NCBI GenBank assembly: GCA_037444625.1
Contig: JBBIMA010000008.1
Coordinates: forward strand, 25,104 to 89,103
Length of the DNA: 64,000 bases
Direction: 5' to 3'
Origin: DTHT01 sp037444625
Lineage (GTDB): Bacteria; Acidobacteriota; Terriglobia; Bryobacterales; Bryobacteraceae
Positions 31,855 to 41,049 of the stretch are shown piece by piece. The notes under the pieces were generated by a model. That model was not told where the DNA came from. It saw only the letters and a list, made by a program, of their open reading frames with translations, and searched no databases. The first letter of the stretch is position 1. Each line of letters opens with the position of its first letter. A program made the translations under genes and the position numbers.

Positions 31855-34800
31855 ATGCCTGCTCGCTTCCCGTCCCTTCCCTGGCGCACCCTGGCGGCCG
31901 CCGCCCTCTGCCTGCTGCCCGCCGCCCTCTGGGCCCAGTTTGAGACCGGCGCCGTCTTGGGAACCGTGCGCGATCCCTCGGGCGCGGTCGTCACCGGCGC
32001 CAAGGTCACCCTGGAAAACTTGGGCACCGGCATCGCCGTTTCGACCCAGACCGACGAGGCCGGCAACTACCAGTTCCTCAACGTGCGCGTGGGAACCTAT
32101 CGGGTGCGAGCCGAGGCCTCGGGCTTCAAGGCGGCCGTGGCCGACGCCTTTGCCGTGGCGGTCAACGCCCGCCAGAGAGTGGACCTGACCCTGGAGGTAG
32201 GCGCCACCACGGAAAGCATCACGGTCACCGGGGCCGCCCTGGCGCTGGAGACCGAGACCAGCTCGCGAGGCACCGTCGTCAGCACCCAGCAGGTGGTCAA
32301 CCTGCCCCTGAACGGGCGGGCCTACGCCGATCTGGCCTTGCTCGCCCCGGGCGTGCGGCGCAGCGCGATCGCCTCTTCGCGCGACGCCTCCTTCAACGTC
32401 AACGGCATGCGCAGCTCGCAAAACAACTTCATGGTGGACGGCGTGGACAACAACGCCTACGGCACCTCCAACCAGGGCTTCTCCAACCAGGTCGTGCAGA
32501 TCACGCCCGACGCCATGCAGGAATTCCGGCTGGAGACCAATAACTTCAGCGCGGAATTCGGGCGAGCGGGCGGCGCGGTGATCAACGCCGCCATCAAGAG
32601 CGGTACCAACGAATTCCACGGCGCACTGTGGGAGTACCTGCGCAACACCCGCCTGAACGCCACCGGTTTCTTCAAGCCGGTCCAGAACCGCAAGCCGGTG
32701 TTGATCCAGAACCAGTTCGGCGGGGCGCTGGGCGGACCACTCCGGCGCGAGAAGGCGTTCTTCTTCGCCGACTACGAGGGCTACCGGCGCATCTCGCGCT
32801 CGGTGAGGTTCGCCACCCTTCCCACCCTCGACATGCGCAAGGGCATCCTCGGGGTGCCCGTCATGAATCCCTACACCGGGGAACGTTACATGGACGGCGT
32901 GGTGCCCGAGCGGGTGATCACGCGCTTTGCCCGCGAGGTGCTCAACGACTTGCCCGCCCCCAACCGGCCCGGTCTGGCCAACAACTTCCAGTCCGAACCG
33001 CGCCGCACGGAGCAGGTGGACAAGGGCGACATGCGGCTGGATTATTACTTCAGCTCGAAGCTCACGGGCTTTCTGCGTTACAGCCACCGGCTGATGAACA
33101 ATTTCGAGCCGCCGAGCATTCCGGGGCCTTCGGGCGGCGATTCCAACGCCGACGTGCGAGTGATGAACTGGCAGTGGGCCTACGGCGCCACCTACACCCT
33201 CAGCCCCACGACCTTGCTGGAGTTCCGCATGGGGATCTCCCAGACCGAAGGCGGCAAATTCCCGCTGTTCCGCGGCACGCAGACCATCGGGGAGCGCTTC
33301 GGCATCCCCAACGTGCCCAAGGCCACGCGCTATTCGGGCGGCATCAGCAAGCAGAACATCAACGGCTTTACCGGCCTGGGAGTGCAGTCCAGCAATCCGC
33401 AGTTTCAGGATCCCTTCGTCGTCAACCCCAAGTTCAATTACGCCAAGATCGCCGGGCGCCATTCCCTCAAGGCCGGCTACGAGCACCAGCGGATTGACAC
33501 CGCCATTGACGACTTCCATCCCAAGTACGGCTCGGACGCCTACGCCGGCCGGTTCTCGCGCATACCCGGCACGCCCACCTCGGACATGCAGTTTCTGGCC
33601 GACTTCCTGTTCGGGGCCCGCTCGCAATACCAACTGACCAACGACCCCATCATGGATTACCGGCAGCGGATGCACTTCTGGTATCTCCAGGACGACTTCA
33701 AGGCCACCTCCAAGCTCACCTTCAACCTGGGGCTGCGCTACGAGTTCGCCACACCCCAGTACGAGGCGCGCAACCGCATCTCGAACTTCGACGCGGTGAA
33801 CATCGCCCTGCTTCAGGCCCGCGGCGGCTCCCTCTACGACCGCGCCCTGGTCCACCCGGACAAGACCAATTTCGCGCCCCGACTGGGCGTGGCCTACACG
33901 CTCACTCGCCGCACCGTGATCCGGAGCGCGTACGGCGTCAGTTACATGCATTTCCACCGCATGGGCGGGGAGAACATCCTGGCGTACAACCTGCCGCACG
34001 TGTTGAATCCGGTGGTGGATCAACTGGCCCCCACGGTGGCGGGCTCGGGCCTGCCCTTGTGCACCAGCACCAGGCAGAGCCCCTTCGAGTGCTTCCGGAC
34101 GACCGAGATGGGCTACCCGGACAACTTCCTGTCGCTGTCGAACATCAAGCAGATCGGGGTCCGGACCAATTACATTCCGCCCGATACTCCCACCGCCTAC
34201 ACGCAGAGCTGGCACTTCACCGTCCAGCGCGAGCTGGCGCGCGATCTGGTGCTGGATCTGGCTTATGTAGGCAACCGCAGCGTCCACCTGCCGATCCTGG
34301 GAGATTACAACCAGGCTCGACCGAACCAGCCCAATGAGAATCTGCCCCTACAAAGCCGCCGCCCGATACAAACCTTCGGCTACATCCAGGTGTGCTTCAA
34401 CGGAGGCTATTTGAACTATCACGCCTTCCAGAGCAAGCTGGAGCGGCGCTTTTCGGGCGGCTTTTATCTGCTGAATTCCTTCACCTGGTCGAAGGGCATT
34501 GACAACGCCTCGGGCCACCTGGAGGCTCATAACGGGGACAACTCCCGGGTCAACTACCGGGATTTGAAGAACGAGAAGGGCGTCTCGGGTTACCACCAGC
34601 CGTTCACCAACGTGACCACCCTGTTGTGGGACCTGCCCTACGGGCGCGGCCGGCGGTTCGGCTCCGCCGCGCATCCCGCTTTGGAGGCGCTCCTGGGCGG
34701 CTGGCGGCTGGCGGTGATCAACTTCGCCAATTCCGGGATGCCGGTGAATCTCACTTACAGCCCGAGCTCGCAGTTCCAGGTCAGCTCGGCGCCCACTTAC

Positions 34801-35148
34801 CGGCCCAATATTACGGGCGATCCCATGGTGCCGGAAGGGCAGCGGCGCGCCGAGCGGTGGTTGAATCCGGAGACGGTGCAGATTCCGACCGATCCTTCGC
34901 GGCCCTTCGGCAACGCGGGCCGCAACATTGCGGTGGGTCCGTCCTTGCACCAAATGAATTTCGGCTTGCACAAGGATTTCGGCCTGCGGGAGGGCTCCCG
35001 CCTGGAAGTGCGTCTGGAGGCGTTTAACTTCTTGAACAAGACCAACTTCGGGACGCCGAACTCCAACCGCTCGAGCGCGGCGTTCGGAACGATCACCTCG
35101 ACGCAACCGGCGCGGGAGATGCAGTTCGCCCTGCGGTACGCATTCTAA
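31855..35148 (+). CDS. TonB-dependent receptor, Oar-like with carboxypeptidase-regulatory domain (first of three)
   Basis: A 1097-residue outer-membrane protein. The ATG with AAAGGAG 10 bases upstream was chosen over an earlier in-frame start. Signal peptide (1-27, ending LWAQ), then a CarboxypepD_reg beta-sandwich (about 30-115: GTVRDPSGAVVTGAKVTL...AGNYQFLNV), plug domain (about 125-235: VVNLPLNGRAYADL, NFMVDGVDNNAYG) and a long beta barrel ending in phenylalanine (ALRYAF). Oar-type receptors import or secrete large ligands. The divergent promoter shared with the inositol regulator suggests phytate or another inositol phosphate as ligand, which is an inference. Confidence 0.9.
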   Translation: MPARFPSLPWRTLAAAALCLLPAALWAQFETGAVLGTVRDPSGAVVTGAKVTLENLGTGIAVSTQTDEAGNYQFLNVRVGTYRVRAEASGFKAAVADAFAVAVNARQRVDLTLEVGATTESITVTGAALALETETSSRGTVVSTQQVVNLPLNGRAYADLALLAPGVRRSAIASSRDASFNVNGMRSSQNNFMVDGVDNNAYGTSNQGFSNQVVQITPDAMQEFRLETNNFSAEFGRAGGAVINAAIKSGTNEFHGALWEYLRNTRLNATGFFKPVQNRKPVLIQNQFGGALGGPLRREKAFFFADYEGYRRISRSVRFATLPTLDMRKGILGVPVMNPYTGERYMDGVVPERVITRFAREVLNDLPAPNRPGLANNFQSEPRRTEQVDKGDMRLDYYFSSKLTGFLRYSHRLMNNFEPPSIPGPSGGDSNADVRVMNWQWAYGATYTLSPTTLLEFRMGISQTEGGKFPLFRGTQTIGERFGIPNVPKATRYSGGISKQNINGFTGLGVQSSNPQFQDPFVVNPKFNYAKIAGRHSLKAGYEHQRIDTAIDDFHPKYGSDAYAGRFSRIPGTPTSDMQFLADFLFGARSQYQLTNDPIMDYRQRMHFWYLQDDFKATSKLTFNLGLRYEFATPQYEARNRISNFDAVNIALLQARGGSLYDRALVHPDKTNFAPRLGVAYTLTRRTVIRSAYGVSYMHFHRMGGENILAYNLPHVLNPVVDQLAPTVAGSGLPLCTSTRQSPFECFRTTEMGYPDNFLSLSNIKQIGVRTNYIPPDTPTAYTQSWHFTVQRELARDLVLDLAYVGNRSVHLPILGDYNQARPNQPNENLPLQSRRPIQTFGYIQVCFNGGYLNYHAFQSKLERRFSGGFYLLNSFTWSKGIDNASGHLEAHNGDNSRVNYRDLKNEKGVSGYHQPFTNVTTLLWDLPYGRGRRFGSAAHPALEALLGGWRLAVINFANSGMPVNLTYSPSSQFQVSSAPTYRPNITGDPMVPEGQRRAERWLNPETVQIPTDPSRPFGNAGRNIAVGPSLHQMNFGLHKDFGLREGSRLEVRLEAFNFLNKTNFGTPNSNRSSAAFGTITSTQPAREMQFALRYAF

Positions 35149-35306
35149 GGGGGGAGAGCGACTTGGGGGTCGCGGGGGCGGTGTTGTGCCAAGGGAGTGG
35201 TGATATGCTATAGCCACGTTTTGACCGTCGGGCGGCCTTGCCCGGCCGGCTTCGCTCCAACCGGCTCGGCCGAGCAGCCGCCGGCGGAATGAGAGGAAGG
35301 GGGAAC

Positions 35307-38282
35307 ATGAAGAGCACATTAGTCTCGCTGATCTGCGGCCTGCTGCTGGCAGCAGGGCCGCTGGCCGGCCAGGGCGACCTGGCCACTCTGAACGGCACGG
35401 TGACCGACCCTACCGGAGCGGTCATCGCGGGGGCCAAGGTGGCGGCCGAGCACGACGCCACCGGCCTGCGGCGCGAAGTAACGACTTCGGCGGCAGGAAC
35501 CTACGTGCTGGCCCAACTGCCTATAGGAACCTACCGGGTAAGCATCGAGGCCACAGGCTTCCGGCCCGTGCGCTTCGACCGGATCGTGCTTCAGGTGGGC
35601 GACAGCCGCACCTTGGACGCCCAGCTCGAAGTGGCCAGCCTTCGGGCCGAGGTCGAAGTGCGGGAAACTCCGGTCCCGCTGGAGCGGACCACCGCCGCCT
35701 TGGGCACGGTGATCGCCTCCCAGCAAGTGCGCGAAATTCCGCTCAACGGCCGCCACTGGGCCAGTTTGATGGCGCTGGCGCCGGGAGCGGTCAACACCGG
35801 CGACGGCAGCCAGCAGACCATCCGGTTCGTCGGCCGGGCGCGCGATGACAACAACTGGACTTTCGACGGCATGGACGCCACCGGAGTGAAGGACCCGCGC
35901 CAGGAGACCGCCCTGCGGCTGATCATCTCCACCGACTCGATCGCCGAATTCCGGGTGAACGCCAGCCTGTATTCGGCCGAGCTGGGCGGGGGCGCGGGGG
36001 CCAATGTGAGCCTGGTATCGAAGTCCGGCACGAACGACTTTCACGGCGGCCTGTTCGAGTTCCTGCGCAACGACCATTTGGATGCCCGGAACTTTTTCGA
36101 CGCCGCCAAGCCCGCCTTCCGGCTGAACCAGTTCGGAGGCAACCTGGGCGGGCCGATCGTGCGCAACCGGACCTTCTTCTTCGCCAACTACGAAGGGCTG
36201 CGGCAGAGGTTGGGACAGACGCTGTACGCCAGCGTGCCCAGCGCCGCTTTCCGGGCTCGCGCCCTGGCCGGCTCGCCCGCCGTCAAGCCCATCCTGGACG
36301 CCTACCCGCAGGGCTTCCGTTCCCTGGACGCCAACATTGACGAAATGTGGGCCGACCGGCCGCAAGCCTGGCGGGAGGACTCGGGCACCCTGCGCATTGA
36401 CCACCGCTTCACGGACTCGGACCTGCTGTTCGGCCGTTTCAATGTGGACGACGGTTTGATTGACGCGCCGCGCAGCGTGCTGCCGGTGGATCGGCAGGAG
36501 AGCGCCTTCCGGCCCTCGAGCTTCGCCTTACAGTACCAGCACATTTTCTCGCCCACGGTGATCAACGAATACCGCGCCGGCTACAACCGCTCGGCGTTGA
36601 CCCGCTATAGCTACGGCCCGCTGCCGTCCTCGGTCAGCGTGTCCGGCTTCATGACCCTGAACGGCGACAGTCTGTTGATCGAGAAGCCGACCTCGTACTC
36701 GATGATTGACAGCGTCACTATCACCAAGGGCCGGCACACGCTCAAGACGGGCTTCGAGGCCCGGCGCGTTCACGTCAACGTGGCCGATCCGGCCGTGCAC
36801 ACCACCTCGATCACCTTCGCCAGCCGGGACGATCTGATCCGCAACCGGGTGGATTCCTTCAGCATCAATGCGGGCAGCCCGGTGCTGGGATCGCGGCGCA
36901 CCTGGTCCATGGCGTTCTTCCAGGACGATTTCAAGGCGCGGCGCAATCTGACCCTGAACCTGGGGGTGCGCTACGAGTACTACACCGTGCCGCACGAGGT
37001 GAACCATCAGGAGCGGGTGTTCGACATGTGGGCCTGCCAGGGATTCTGCCCCGCCGGGACGAAGTGGTATTACCCGGACCGCAACAACTTCGACCCGCGC
37101 GTGAGCATCGCCTGGGCGCCGACGGCGCTGGGCGACAAGACGGTGTTCCGGATCGGCGCAGGCGTCTTCCACGGGCCGGGCCAGAACGACGACGTGAACG
37201 CGTCGCTGGACAACATGGCGGAGCGCTACTCGCTGACCTCGCGCGACGTGACGGGCGGGTTGAGCTTCCCGATTGACCGGTTCGTGCCCCTGGCGAAATC
37301 CGGCGGGGTGACGCCGCGCTCGCTCCAGCGCGATCGGCGCGACATTTACAACCTCCAGTGGGGCTTCTCCGTCCAGCAGCAGTTGCCCGCCCAGTTCATC
37401 ATGCAGGTGGGCTATCTGGGCAACGAAGGGCACAAGCTGTTCGCGCGGACCTACATCAACGTGATTGATTCGGTGCTGGGTCGCCGCCCGCTGCCCAGCT
37501 TCGGGCGAATGGACGAGAAGCGCAACGACGGCAACTCGAACTTCAACGCCTTGCAGGTCTCCCTGCACCGCCAGTTCAGCCGGGGGATCCTGTGGGCCAC
37601 CGAGTACATGTGGTCCCACGCCATCAACGACGGCAACCTGGGCGGCGGGGAAGGCGCTCAGGCGCAGAACGTCAACTGCCGGGCCTGCGACCGGGGCAAC
37701 AGCGCCCAGGACATCCGCCACACCATCACCAGCAACTGGGTCCTGGAGCTGCCCTTCGGGCCGGGCAAAGCCTACGCGACCACGGGCCCGGCCGCCAAAC
37801 TGCTGGGCGGCTGGGAGCTGAGCGGCATCTGGACGGCGCGCACGGGGCGGGCGGTCAACGTCACGGTTTCGCGCAGCTCTTCGGCGGTCCCCGACGGCAA
37901 CACCTCGAACCAGCGGCCGGACGTGGTGCTGGGCGTGCCCATGTACCCGGCCAACCGCAGCAAGACCGAGAACTGGCTGAACGTTGCGGCGTTTGCAGTG
38001 CCGCGTGCGGGCACCTGGGGCAATGCCGGCCGCCACATCGCCCGCGGGCCGGGCCTGGTGCAGGTGGATCTGGCCCTCCACCGAAAATTCCGGCTGAGCG
38101 AGAACGCCAATCTGGCCTTCCGGGCTGAGGCGTTCAACCTGTTCAACCGCGCCCAGCTTGGCGATCCCAGCTCGAACATTTCGACCCCGGCGACTTTCGG
38201 GCAGATCCGCAGCCCGCTGAACCGAACCATCGGCACGGGCACTTCGCGGCAGATCCAGCTTGCCCTGAGGCTGAATTTCTAG
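35307..38282 (+). CDS. TonB-dependent receptor, Oar-like (second of three), next to phytase
   Basis: A 991-residue outer-membrane protein starting at the ATG preceded by GAGGAAGGGGG. Signal peptide (1-22), CarboxypepD_reg domain (about 25-110: NGTVTDPTGAVIAGAKV), plug (VREIPLNGRHWASL; NNWTFDGMDATGV) and barrel ending LALRLNF. It lies 158 bases after the first receptor and 33 bases before the phytase, so it forms an operon with the latter. Beta-propeller phytases are often reported beside TonB receptors, which supports a role in phytate capture. The 158-base gap holds no clear promoter or terminator beyond a weak AT-rich patch near 35200. Confidence 0.9.
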   Translation: MKSTLVSLICGLLLAAGPLAGQGDLATLNGTVTDPTGAVIAGAKVAAEHDATGLRREVTTSAAGTYVLAQLPIGTYRVSIEATGFRPVRFDRIVLQVGDSRTLDAQLEVASLRAEVEVRETPVPLERTTAALGTVIASQQVREIPLNGRHWASLMALAPGAVNTGDGSQQTIRFVGRARDDNNWTFDGMDATGVKDPRQETALRLIISTDSIAEFRVNASLYSAELGGGAGANVSLVSKSGTNDFHGGLFEFLRNDHLDARNFFDAAKPAFRLNQFGGNLGGPIVRNRTFFFANYEGLRQRLGQTLYASVPSAAFRARALAGSPAVKPILDAYPQGFRSLDANIDEMWADRPQAWREDSGTLRIDHRFTDSDLLFGRFNVDDGLIDAPRSVLPVDRQESAFRPSSFALQYQHIFSPTVINEYRAGYNRSALTRYSYGPLPSSVSVSGFMTLNGDSLLIEKPTSYSMIDSVTITKGRHTLKTGFEARRVHVNVADPAVHTTSITFASRDDLIRNRVDSFSINAGSPVLGSRRTWSMAFFQDDFKARRNLTLNLGVRYEYYTVPHEVNHQERVFDMWACQGFCPAGTKWYYPDRNNFDPRVSIAWAPTALGDKTVFRIGAGVFHGPGQNDDVNASLDNMAERYSLTSRDVTGGLSFPIDRFVPLAKSGGVTPRSLQRDRRDIYNLQWGFSVQQQLPAQFIMQVGYLGNEGHKLFARTYINVIDSVLGRRPLPSFGRMDEKRNDGNSNFNALQVSLHRQFSRGILWATEYMWSHAINDGNLGGGEGAQAQNVNCRACDRGNSAQDIRHTITSNWVLELPFGPGKAYATTGPAAKLLGGWELSGIWTARTGRAVNVTVSRSSSAVPDGNTSNQRPDVVLGVPMYPANRSKTENWLNVAAFAVPRAGTWGNAGRHIARGPGLVQVDLALHRKFRLSENANLAFRAEAFNLFNRAQLGDPSSNISTPATFGQIRSPLNRTIGTGTSRQIQLALRLNF

Positions 38283-38315
38283 CCCCAGAGCAGGCACAGG
38301 AGGACGGAACACGAC

Positions 38316-39389
38316 ATGTTCACGATCTGGACGCTGGTAGTGTGGCTGGCCTTGGAGGCTCCGATCGAGGTGCGGCCCGCTTTGGCCACCGAGCCGGTGG
38401 GCGACGACCCGGACGATCCGGCCATCTGGGTCCATCCGGCCGATGCCGGCCGCAGCCTCATCCTCGCCACCAACAAGGTTCCCGCGCCGCGGGGCGCCCT
38501 GTACGCCTACGGGCTGGACGGCAAGATCCGGCAGGTGATGGACCGCCTGGACCGGCCCAACAACGTGGACGTCGAGTACGGGCTGCCGCTGGCGGGCGCT
38601 CGAGCCGACATCGCCGTGGTGACCGAGCGGTTGCAGCGGCGGCTGCGCGTGTTCCGCATCTTGCCCGATGGCAAGCTGGCGGACGTCTCTTCGCCCGAGG
38701 GCCTGCGGGTCTTCGAAGGTTGCGCGGGCGAGCAAGCCGCCCCCATGGGCATCGCCCTCTATCGCCGGCCGCGCGACGGGGCCGTCTTCGCCATCGTCAG
38801 CCGGAAGGAGGGGCCGCGGCAGGGTTACCTCTGGCAGTATCGCTTGAGCGATGACGGCCAGGGCCGCGTGCGCGCCCGGAAGGTTCGCGAGTTCGGGAGC
38901 TTCAGCGGGCAGGGCGAGATCGAGGCGGTGGCCGTGGACGACGAGCTGGGCTACGTTTACTACGCCGACGAAGGCGACGGCATCCACAAGTACTTCGCCG
39001 ACCCCGACCATCCCGAGGCGGCGCGCGAGCTGGCCCATTTCGGCAGGGAGGGCTTCCAAGGGGACCGGGAGGGCATCGGGATTTACGGGTTGCCGCGGGG
39101 GCGCGGTTACATCGTGTGCACGGACCAACTCCCCGGCAACACGAAGTACCACCTCTACCGGCGCGAGGGAGCGCCCGGCCGCCCGCGGCAGCATTGCGAG
39201 CTGGTTAAGGTGTTCTACGGCGCAGCGGAGGCGACCGACGGGATCGGGATCACTTCCGTCGCCCTGGGACCGAGCTTCCCCCGGGGGCTGATGGTGGCCA
39301 TGAACAGCGGCCCGAAGAATTTCCTGATCTACCGCTGGGAGGACATCGCCTGGGCGGGCCCGGTCAAGCTGGAGCGGGCCGGGCGCTGA
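38316..39389 (+). CDS. Beta-propeller phytase (3-phytase type)
   Basis: A 357-residue protein with a short hydrophobic leader (about 1-13). BPP motifs are in order: DDPAIWVHP (33-41, calcium-binding strand), NNVDVEYG (82-89), the acidic GEIEAVAVDDE (200-210) with YADEGDGIHKY, and GDREGIGIY (249-257). The enzyme is a six-bladed calcium-dependent propeller that removes phosphates from phytate (myo-inositol hexakisphosphate). It works outside the inner membrane, on the surface or in the periplasm. GGAGG precedes the ATG. Its place between TonB receptors and opposite an inositol catabolic block gives the locus its proposed function. Confidence 0.88.
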   Translation: MFTIWTLVVWLALEAPIEVRPALATEPVGDDPDDPAIWVHPADAGRSLILATNKVPAPRGALYAYGLDGKIRQVMDRLDRPNNVDVEYGLPLAGARADIAVVTERLQRRLRVFRILPDGKLADVSSPEGLRVFEGCAGEQAAPMGIALYRRPRDGAVFAIVSRKEGPRQGYLWQYRLSDDGQGRVRARKVREFGSFSGQGEIEAVAVDDELGYVYYADEGDGIHKYFADPDHPEAARELAHFGREGFQGDREGIGIYGLPRGRGYIVCTDQLPGNTKYHLYRREGAPGRPRQHCELVKVFYGAAEATDGIGITSVALGPSFPRGLMVAMNSGPKNFLIYRWEDIAWAGPVKLERAGR

Positions 39390-39431
39390 GGGCGCGGCTG
39401 CCGCGGCCCCATCTCGTGCTAGGGTGGAGGA

Positions 39432-39965
39432 ATGCGCTTCTGGTTGATCTATGGGATGGCGGCGCTTTCGCTGGCCGCGCCCGGAGAGTTATCGAACCGG
39501 CGCGCTCCGGGCTTCTCGCTGCCGGACCTGAATCTGCGCCAGCACGACCTGGCGGATTACCGCGGGCGCATCGTGCTCATAGACATCATGCGCACGCAGT
39601 GCCCGCATTGCGAGGCGCTCTCGCGCACGCTGGAAAAGGTCAAGCAGCGCTACGGGGAAAAGGTGGCCATTCTCTCGGTGGTCAACCCGCCGGACAACCA
39701 GGACACCGTGCGAGCCTACATCCGGCGCAACAACGTGACGGTTCCGGTGCTGTTCGACTGCGGGCAGATGGCCGCCTCGTACCTGAAGGCCACGCCGCAA
39801 CGCCCCAGCTTCGACGTGCCGCACCTGTTCATCATTGACGGCAACGGCTGGATTCGCAACGATTACGAATACGGCCCGGGGACGCGCGCCGTCTTCGAGG
39901 GCAAGGCGCTGTTCGCCGAGCTGGATCGCCTGCTGGCCGAGAAGCCTTCGCCTCCCAAGCGATAG
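39432..39965 (+). CDS. Exported thioredoxin-like protein (TlpA/AhpC-TSA type)
   Basis: A 177-residue protein with a leader at 1-16 and a thioredoxin fold carrying a CPHC active site (C57, C60) in place of CGPC. It also has the cis-proline region near VPHLFIIDGNGWI. Such proteins reduce or exchange disulfides in the periplasm. It has a GGAGG ribosome site and follows the phytase after 42 bases, so it may share its transcript and help fold the exported partners, though this phytase has few cysteines. The CPHC dipeptide resembles DsbA more than typical TlpA. Confidence 0.85.
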   Translation: MRFWLIYGMAALSLAAPGELSNRRAPGFSLPDLNLRQHDLADYRGRIVLIDIMRTQCPHCEALSRTLEKVKQRYGEKVAILSVVNPPDNQDTVRAYIRRNNVTVPVLFDCGQMAASYLKATPQRPSFDVPHLFIIDGNGWIRNDYEYGPGTRAVFEGKALFAELDRLLAEKPSPPKR

Positions 39966-39979
39966 CGGGGGGCGGGGCT

Positions 39980-40474
39980 TCAACCGCCGCCGGCCGGGGC
40001 GGCCCCCCGCGAGGAACGAGGCCCGCCGCGACGCCCCGGCGGGCGGCGCCGGTCGGGCACGCCCAGCTCCTTGCGCACAGCGTCGAGCACGCCGTTGATG
40101 AAGGGCGCCGACTCCTCCCCCGAGAAGCGGCGGGCCAGCTCGAGGGCTTCGTTGATGGCCACCGCCGGCGGCGAGCCCAGGGCGGTCATCTCGAAGACCG
40201 CCAGCCTCATCAGGTTGCGATCCACGGCCGGCATGCGCTCCAGTCGCCAGTTCCGGGCATGGCGCATGATGAGTTCGTCAATCTGCGGGCGCCTCTCGAG
40301 AACGCCGCGTACGAGCTGCTCGGCGAAGCGGTCGGGCGCAGGCCGGGAAGGCGCCAGCTCAGGGTACAGCGACTCGTAGAAGGAAGCCAGGGCCTGTTCG
40401 AGAGGCTGAGGCGTGAGGTCCAACTGGAACAGGAGCTGGAGGGCGCGCTCGCGCGATTTGCGGCGCGAAGGCAT
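39980..40474 (-). CDS. nusB: Transcription antitermination factor NusB
   Basis: A 164-residue helical RNA-binding protein: SRKSRERALQLLFQLDL at the start, HARNWRLERMPAVDRNLMRLAVFEM in the middle, and AINEALELARRFSGEESAPFINGVLDAV near the end are all strongly NusB. It acts with NusE/NusA in rRNA antitermination. The C-terminal about 20 residues are an Arg/Gly-rich tail. It follows ribH after 7 bases, a very common gene pair. Confidence 0.96.
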   Translation of the reverse strand: MPSRRKSRERALQLLFQLDLTPQPLEQALASFYESLYPELAPSRPAPDRFAEQLVRGVLERRPQIDELIMRHARNWRLERMPAVDRNLMRLAVFEMTALGSPPAVAINEALELARRFSGEESAPFINGVLDAVRKELGVPDRRRPPGRRGGPRSSRGAAPAGGG

Positions 40475-40481
40475 GCGCGGC

Positions 40482-40961
40482 TCAAGCGCCCGCGCGCAGC
40501 CGGCGCATCAGGTTGCCCATCTCGACCGCCGTCATGGCGGCGTCGAAGCCCTTGTTGCCGGACTTGGCCCCGGCGCGGTCAATGGCCTGCTCGAGGGTGT
40601 CGCAAGTCAGCACGCCGAAGGAAATGGGCAGGCCGCTCTCCAGCGCGGTCTGGGCCAGCCCTTTGGCGGCCTCCGCGGCGATGTACTCATAGTGCGGCGT
40701 GTCGCCCCGGATCACGGCGCTCAGGCAAATGATGGCGTCGTGCCGCTTCTGAAGGGCCAGCTCGCGGGCCACCAGGGGCAGCTCCCAGGAGCCGGGGACC
40801 CGGATGATCTGGACGGCATCCGGGTCGCAGCCGGTGCGCGCCAGAGCGTCCAGGGCGCCCGCCAGCAAGCGCTCTGTGATGACGCTGTTGAAGCGGCTGA
40901 CAAGAATAGCGAACTTCAGGCCCGCTGCGTTGAGCTGGCCTTCGATCACACGGTCGGGCAT
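40482..40961 (-). CDS. ribH: 6,7-dimethyl-8-ribityllumazine synthase
   Basis: A 159-residue riboflavin-pathway enzyme that joins dihydroxybutanone phosphate to the ribitylaminopyrimidine. It has FAILVSRFN at the start, VPGSWELP, the AVIRGDTPHYEYI active-site loop with the catalytic histidine, and SFGVLTCDTLEQAIDRAG. Length and motifs match the family fully. It is upstream of nusB and probably cotranscribed with it. Confidence 0.97.
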   Translation of the reverse strand: MPDRVIEGQLNAAGLKFAILVSRFNSVITERLLAGALDALARTGCDPDAVQIIRVPGSWELPLVARELALQKRHDAIICLSAVIRGDTPHYEYIAAEAAKGLAQTALESGLPISFGVLTCDTLEQAIDRAGAKSGNKGFDAAMTAVEMGNLMRRLRAGA

Positions 40962-41049
40962 GTCGGCTTCCCCATGCAGGCCGGTTGCGCACGGCCAAAA
41001 AGCATCATAGCGCGAAGAAGACCCGGGCGGACCGCGCCGCCTCCGAAGA

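Noticed and set aside
31405..34287. A 960-codon open frame on the minus strand opposite the first TonB receptor
   Set aside because: It is antisense to a clear Oar-like receptor. Its composition (long Gly/Val/Ala/Asp runs) is the typical shadow of GC-rich codons, and it has no recognisable domain.
35190..35215. Promoter for the second TonB receptor in the AT-rich patch
   Set aside because: No -35 box lies at 16-18 bases from the TATGCT/CTATAG candidates except a very poor one. The evidence is too weak to list.
36528..39194. An 888-codon minus-strand open frame opposite the second TonB receptor and phytase
   Set aside because: It spans two real genes on the other strand and shows no family features. 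It is a codon-bias shadow.
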